DNA from: Phoronis australis
Taxonomy: Eukaryota; Phoronida; Phoronidae
Length of the DNA: 58,004 nt
Assembly (NCBI GenBank): GCA_002633005.1
Contig: NMRA01001068.1
Coordinates: forward strand, 2,567 to 60,570
Reading direction: 5' to 3'
Shown here: piece after piece, positions 54,201-58,004 of the stretch
Numbering within the stretch: position 1 is the first letter of the stretch
Layout: every line of letters begins with the position of its first letter
The notes under the pieces: model-generated
Seen by the model: only the letters and a program-made list of their open reading frames with translations
What the model was told of the DNA's origin: nothing
Databases searched by the model: none
Made by a program: the position numbers and the translations under genes

Positions 54201-57200
54201 TTACGAAATTTAATAAGTGTAATTATATGATGTTAACAACAGACGATGACGACTTTTGGACGGATCCAACTACCAGTGTGCCCCCTAGTGGCAATTTAAT
54301 TTTTTACGTTTACCTCTGTATCTTCACATGGATTCGACCTAGTTTGCGACACCCAGTGGCCATTTTTACTGTTTTTGAGTCTGTTTTTTGGCGTCCACTC
54401 CTCTATCAACCAAACCGCTCTAAGTATGATTGTGAAAATTGGCATGTATGTTCTTACTATGAAGAGGACGATTGATGCTGAATTTCCCATGACTTTGATT
54501 ACTGTGGCGCCTCCTAGTGGCAGTTTTTTTGCGCCCATGGCTGTATCTCCCAAACCGTTTGCAGGATCTTTACTAAATTTAGCAAGTGTATTTATGTGAT
54601 GTTTACAACGGACGATGACGACTTTAAGATGATTCTGAGTACCGGTATGCCTCTAGTGGCAATTTAAGTATTTCACATTGACCTCTGTATTTTCATAGGT
54701 ATTCAGGTATATACTTTGTGTTACTTCGTGACTATGAAGGAAAAGCTCCAAGTAGAAATTTGTTTCTGGCATTCTAATGCTGTGCTAATCTCGTATGCTG
54801 GTAAATTTGTCTTTAATTCTATGTTTCTGTGGTGCTTTAAGCAACTGATGTATAGGATGTGCTTGTATTATGAAGATCACTCACATTTTGCCCCTAGCCT
54901 ATTGAGGAGACATGCCTTTCCATTTTGCAAAGTACAACATACTACATATATGCCCTCTACTGGCCACTTTATGGTACCAATAAATAACCCTTGAAGGATA
55001 CTGTATACGGTGCAATCGTGGGTGCATTTCAATGCTCTGCGTTGCTCTTGTTGTGGTTTGCATGGTTCAGACCAGTTACAAACTGTCCTTTTCAAGTCCA
55101 GGAAGCATTTCTCACCTAGGTAAGGAACAAGTTGACATCAGCTGTACATCAGAAAGTCATCTGGCACATTAATTTCTGACGGAAACCATCAGTTTATTGC
55201 GGCGTTTATACAACCACTGTCATGGGTCTTTGGTTACGGGGAGGTTTCACTGCTCCAAAATGATAGTGAGTGATAAGTTCTGTAGGTTGAGTTGTCTGCT
55301 GTTAAGATTTCTTTATTACAGAACATAGATTGGTACCTCATTGATTTAAAACATGAACCTAGACTCAGTTTGCTGGGTTTCTGTCCAATGTTCTACTTCT
55401 GTTACAGTCGAATCGCATTACAACAAACCCTGTTTGCTTAAAATGTTCCATTCTCAAACAAAAACACGTTTTCTCTGCTTCGTTTTTGACGAACCCAAAT
55501 ACACTGCTCACATGATTACCAATGTCAAGGTTGCAGCGGGATACTCGTCAACTTTTCAGTGAATTAGAGAGCACGCAAGTTATAAAATTGATCATGTGTG
55601 GACTCCTTGATTTCATATTTCATATTTGTGAGCGGCCAGGCACACAGTTGGACAGCCTTAGATATGAGTAATGAGGAGTAAACAGTTCCACATTTCTTAG
55701 TTTATGTAACAAGTTGATTTGGTTACAACGAATATCTTTGATAGGTCCCGGCAATGAGCTATGTATACACAGAGGTGACACGACTATACTCGCAAGCCAG
55801 ACAGCGCGTGACACGCGGTCCACCATATTGATGATGAATGATATGTAAACAAAAGCACGGTAGTCGTATGGAAGCCGGGGAATTTTCAGAATAAAATTTG
55901 AAATTTTAAATACTAACGAAGTTTTAAAATATTGTTAACATAAAGCAATGTAAATCTGTGACCACGCATTGCTTAAACGGTCATATAAGCCATTGCAAAG
56001 ACAAAATTACTAATCACTTTGGCTGAAATTCTCACGGAGTGCTGCTTGGGCCTGGGAGGTTTTGCCGGCTCAGTCGAAAAGACAATCACTGAAATGTGTA
56101 AAGTTTAGAAAATGGTATTACATGGGTGGATTTAAGGCGCCCCCCTTGGCTGCCGAAAAAAATAAAACAGAAAGTGTGAGGAAATATTGAGTTTACTAAT
56201 TAACGTCAGTAATCGACATGCTGCTGGGAGATCAAAACCGCATTGCAAGTGTCCGATCGAGACCGCCCGTCTTTTTTATTTTAGTCCGAATGTGTTTTAC
56301 TTAAAGGTCCACATCCACGAAAATCCGACATTTCGATGCTCGCGCATGCAATCGTGCTTTGTGCATTTGACCTAGACAAATTGTTGCCTCCCTTTATGAT
56401 ATCCTAGATCCGCCACTGTATTATACAGTGATTAACCTTTTTAATCGTTATAATTGTATAATACCTATTTTTCAGTTGTTTATAAATCGACAAGACGATC
56501 AGCTGTCAAGTGGGCCACTCTCCGGCACGCCAATACATCATTGCATTCCCAAAGTTTTTAGTATGGGTTTAAAAATTCCTTGACCTGAGGCCACTTGAGT
56601 TATTGTAAGAAAAGATTTGAGGCATGCGTTCGTGTGAAACACTTGAACACTATATATAAAAAATAATAGAAACCCTTGGAAATCTATGAGCATACAAACA
56701 GCAGTATGCGTGCATGTAAAGTCGTGTCATTGTATGCAACAATTGACCAATGGAACCATACACGTTTGTGTACATATGCATATTCGGAATTGAAGGCATA
56801 GGCCAGTTTGAATAAAAGTTGAGAGTAAAATTTTGCAAAACGATAGAGTTATAGAAACTCTTACTGATACGTTAACATTAAGTATTTCAATGAAAAAAGA
56901 AGAATGCACGACACTAAAAACAACCTGTACTGGTTGGTAAGACATGCATATATACAACGGTTAGGTGCTTGTACCTGTGAACACCACTGCTTGGGCGGCC
57001 GAAGTCAGAGATCGAAGTATGCATTTGCCCAGACCCAATTTCCCGAAAGGTGATTGGAATTGTCCACTTCAGGTTATACCAAGGAATAATAATTACATTA
57101 ATATGCAGACATTTTTTCAGAAAATAAAACGCACGTAAGACGTGCTGAGGTGTCTCAAGGAAAATTACTTCAGTGATACTCTACTTTTCTTTAAGTATCT

Positions 57201-58004
57201 AGTATTACTTGTCCTAGTACCTAATTTATATTTGCGTGGTGAACTGGTAATTTGTACAGTTTGCAACGACATGGTCTCACAGTTCAAACAGTTGTCATAG
57301 ACTCTGTTGTAAAACAACACGCCGCAGAACTGGAGTTTTAAAAAGGTAATTGGATTATTAACTAATCAATGTACCCTTTTTATCCAACCATGATGTAAGG
57401 AATAGCAGATTTTTTCCTGTCAATAACGAGCACACTTCCATCTGATTGGCCATCCAGAACGAGAAGGACAACAAAATGCTGACACATAAACAACACATTG
57501 AGATATTGTAACCATTTCAGACAATAAAGTTTTCATTTAATAATATTTTATTACAAAATATATTTATTTCAAAATATCACCATCACGCAGTAAAATCACA
57601 CGGTGACAGTAAAAGGGAAATGTCTGGCTGGTACAAAGTTACTGTACCGTACTGGAACATGCACTCCACTTCAGCAATTTGGTACTACGCAGTACACACG
57701 CATCTCGACTTACATGGTTCATCAGCAAGATGGTGGACCACTCCGCTCAACGAAAACCACGAGATGTCAACTGTAGTTATATTTATCTTATTGGGTCCCG
57801 GTAGGTTGGTTATAACAAGGTTTGACTGTATTACTTAAAGAAAGTACAACTTTTGCCCAGTGCTGTATGTTGTAGTATCAATGTTTCGATCTTTTTCCCA
57901 TACACTGCTTTGTTTCACTGACAGGATGGAAGTCGGAGGCGCACACCAGGTGGCGTCTACCTCCAGTTGCTCAAGTCAGATGACCATGTGACAAAGGAAC
58001 ATCT
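45167..58004 (+). CDS. PHAX: PHAX, phosphorylated adaptor for RNA export, partial (3' end outside window)
   Basis: Five exons join in phase: 45167-45238, 48302-48845, 50298-50471, 52622-52713, 57925-58004. The protein opens MSDLEEGELESDED, then an acidic SSSDDSSDSDDD patch and basic KRKRRHN. KNNVWGSVLAEQSL is the conserved NNxWGxVLxEQ motif of PHAX; SYDYLAAR follows. The RNA-binding domain runs over ADDTEEHVWKAITRTLKEQK, ERVVKVLGKKKSLKLLYLTE and GSRRRTPGGVYLQLLKS, matching the family's GSRRRTPGGVFLxLL. PHAX links capped U snRNA and the cap-binding complex to exportin CRM1, so it acts in the nucleus. The acidic Ser-rich patch agrees with regulation by phosphorylation. Intron 1 appears to use a GC donor. 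The C-terminal exons lie beyond the window. Confidence 0.92.
45529..45828 (-). mobile_element. hAT-like MITE, CAGGGGCGG family, reverse copy
   Basis: Read on the minus strand it begins CAGGGGCGGATCCAGG and ends CCACTG, as at 30751-31047, and is 300 bp long. The flanks are CACTG and CTCTG, an imperfect 5-bp duplication. In PHAX intron 1. Confidence 0.8.
45903..45961 (+). repeat. tRNA-derived relic (SINE-like)
   Basis: TGGCTAGAGCGTCTG matches box A and TCCTGGGTTCGAGTCCCAG a complete T arm with box B, followed by TCGGAGGCA. The 5' acceptor half is absent, so this is a tRNA fragment or SINE head rather than a working tRNA gene. Confidence 0.6.
47455..47668 (+). repeat. 53-bp tandem repeat, four units
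   Basis: The unit begins GTTAATTGCATCCAATTATG, starting at 47455, 47508, 47561 and 47614, nearly identical. In PHAX intron 1. Confidence 0.93.
48169..48216 (+). repeat. 16-bp tandem repeat, three units
   Basis: GTAGTCTAGGTAACGC is repeated three times, the last with two changes. It ends 86 bases before PHAX exon 2. Confidence 0.88.
48302..48845 (+). CDS. PHAX: PHAX exon 2
   Basis: Acceptors tacaattgcag (start 48302) and atgttgcag (start 48326) are both phase 0 and differ by 8 codons (LNRCLMLQ). The donor is gtgagt, phase 1. It encodes the SDDSSDSDDD patch, KRKRRHN, WGSVLAEQSL and SYDYLAARQE. Confidence 0.9.
49015..50290. other. PHAX intron 2, nothing recognised
   Basis: No element or conserved frame seen. 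Confidence 0.4.
50298..50471 (+). CDS. PHAX: PHAX exon 3
   Basis: The acceptor is tgttctag and the donor gtgagt, phase 1 at both ends. It encodes GNKRSFITSRLGSRKYDKDK and the start of the RNA-binding domain, TEEHVWKAITRTLKEQKESL. Confidence 0.9.
50631..51540. mobile_element. Palindromic MITE, family E, split by nested insertions
   Basis: The left end GGGCCCGTTCCAAGAAACTG (50631) and right end CAGTTTTCTTGGAACCGGCC (51513-51540) match the intact 245-bp copy at 21836. About 650 bp of foreign sequence separates them, including a hAT-like right end ATCCTAGATCCGCCACTG at 51490-51508 and a tRNA-like GTGGTGCAGTGGTAAAGCAC. Confidence 0.7.
51958..52097 (+). repeat. 35-bp tandem repeat, four units
   Basis: The unit is ACTTTATCCAATGGCACTTA plus TGATATAGAACTTTA, starting at 51958, 51993, 52028 and 52063. 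In PHAX intron 3. Confidence 0.93.
52185..52330 (+). repeat. Approximate tandem duplication, about 75 bp
   Basis: GGCTAATGATGTTACTATCA followed by TTCT-TGAGAGA and GCGCTA/CA then GGACTAAGTT occurs twice, near 52203 and 52271. Confidence 0.75.
52622..52713 (+). CDS. PHAX: PHAX exon 4
   Basis: The acceptor is attttttacag and the donor gtaagt. It encodes RVVKVLGKKKSLKLLYLTED, then IEETGGLWTV. Phase 1 in, phase 0 out. Confidence 0.9.
53297..53515 (+). repeat. 43-47-bp minisatellite, five units of two alternating types
   Basis: Units start GGTCAGCCTCTGCAAGTTGG (type A) or GGTTAGCCTCTGCAAGTTGG (type B) in the order A B A B A. They end in TTGTC or TTGCC to match. The modular repeat begins at the end of the array. 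Confidence 0.9.
53518..55052 (+). repeat. Modular CTAGTGGC repeat, copy 4 (most complete)
   Basis: It begins with hairpin ATGCGCCCACATA-TTTA-TATGTGGACGCAT, a GTCCGTCC tract, then modules with a TCATGAAATTTGG-like phrase and CTAGTGGC at about 53740, 53883, 54027, 54290, 54354 and 54514. The non-modular 3' block (54705-55052) closes with GTGGGTGCATTTCAATGC, an inverted echo of the start. An N at 54144 marks a break in the module order. In PHAX intron 4. Confidence 0.87.
56122..56418 (+). mobile_element. hAT-like MITE, diverged left end
   Basis: The left end is TGGGTGGATTTAAGGCGCCC and the right end ATATCCTAGATCCGCCACTG, the latter nearly identical to 51490-51508. AATCGTGCTTTG is shared with that copy too. 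In PHAX intron 4. Confidence 0.65.
56430..57900. other. PHAX intron 4, right part, nothing recognised
   Basis: AT-rich sequence; no element, exon or RNA gene supported. Confidence 0.4.
57925..58004 (+). CDS. PHAX: PHAX exon 5 (runs off the window)
   Basis: The acceptor is tttcactgacag. It encodes DGSRRRTPGGVYLQLLKSDD, the most conserved PHAX block, and is still open at the last base. Confidence 0.93.

Overview
The window is animal nuclear DNA, most likely from an invertebrate and plausibly a marine one. All three genes are cut into short exons by GT-AG introns (one GC-AG), coding sequence is about 5% of the window, and the introns are full of short non-autonomous elements, retroelement fragments and minisatellites. 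I cannot name the species. Nothing here is bacterial or viral.

Layout. (1) 71-9075, plus strand: the 3' part of a cell-surface immunoglobulin-superfamily gene of the basigin/neuroplastin/embigin family. Nine exons encode three Ig domains, the family's characteristic transmembrane segment and a short basic tail; the signal-peptide exon lies left of the window. (2) 9.1-16.4 kb: repeats, an assembly gap (11370-12095) and a decayed LINE. (3) 16430-31201, minus strand: a DEG/ENaC-family sodium channel. I rebuilt it from 12 exons whose phases all agree, giving 526 codons with TM1, the FPAITLCN segment, finger and Cys-rich domains, the GAS selectivity filter and TM2. A possible extra 5' exon lies at 36472. 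(4) 31.2-45.1 kb: mostly intergenic, with a 19-copy 23-bp array, a perfect hairpin and several mobile elements. (5) 45167-58004, plus strand: the 5' part of PHAX, the adaptor for snRNA nuclear export. Five exons are visible and the gene runs off the right edge.

The three genes have no obvious shared role (membrane glycoprotein, cation channel, RNA export adaptor) and are probably just neighbours. The unusual content is in the details. The channel has DG in place of the near-universal HG gating motif and an RKKR furin-type site in its finger domain. The basigin-like protein has Gln for the family's buried transmembrane Glu and has lost one Ig cysteine. PHAX intron 1 looks like a GC-AG intron with two in-frame acceptors. 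A four-copy repeat family is built from internal modules of about 145 bp, each ending in a CTAGTGGC-type motif.

All exon calls rest on reading translated motifs, splice sites and phase by eye. No database search, RNA data or alignment was available.
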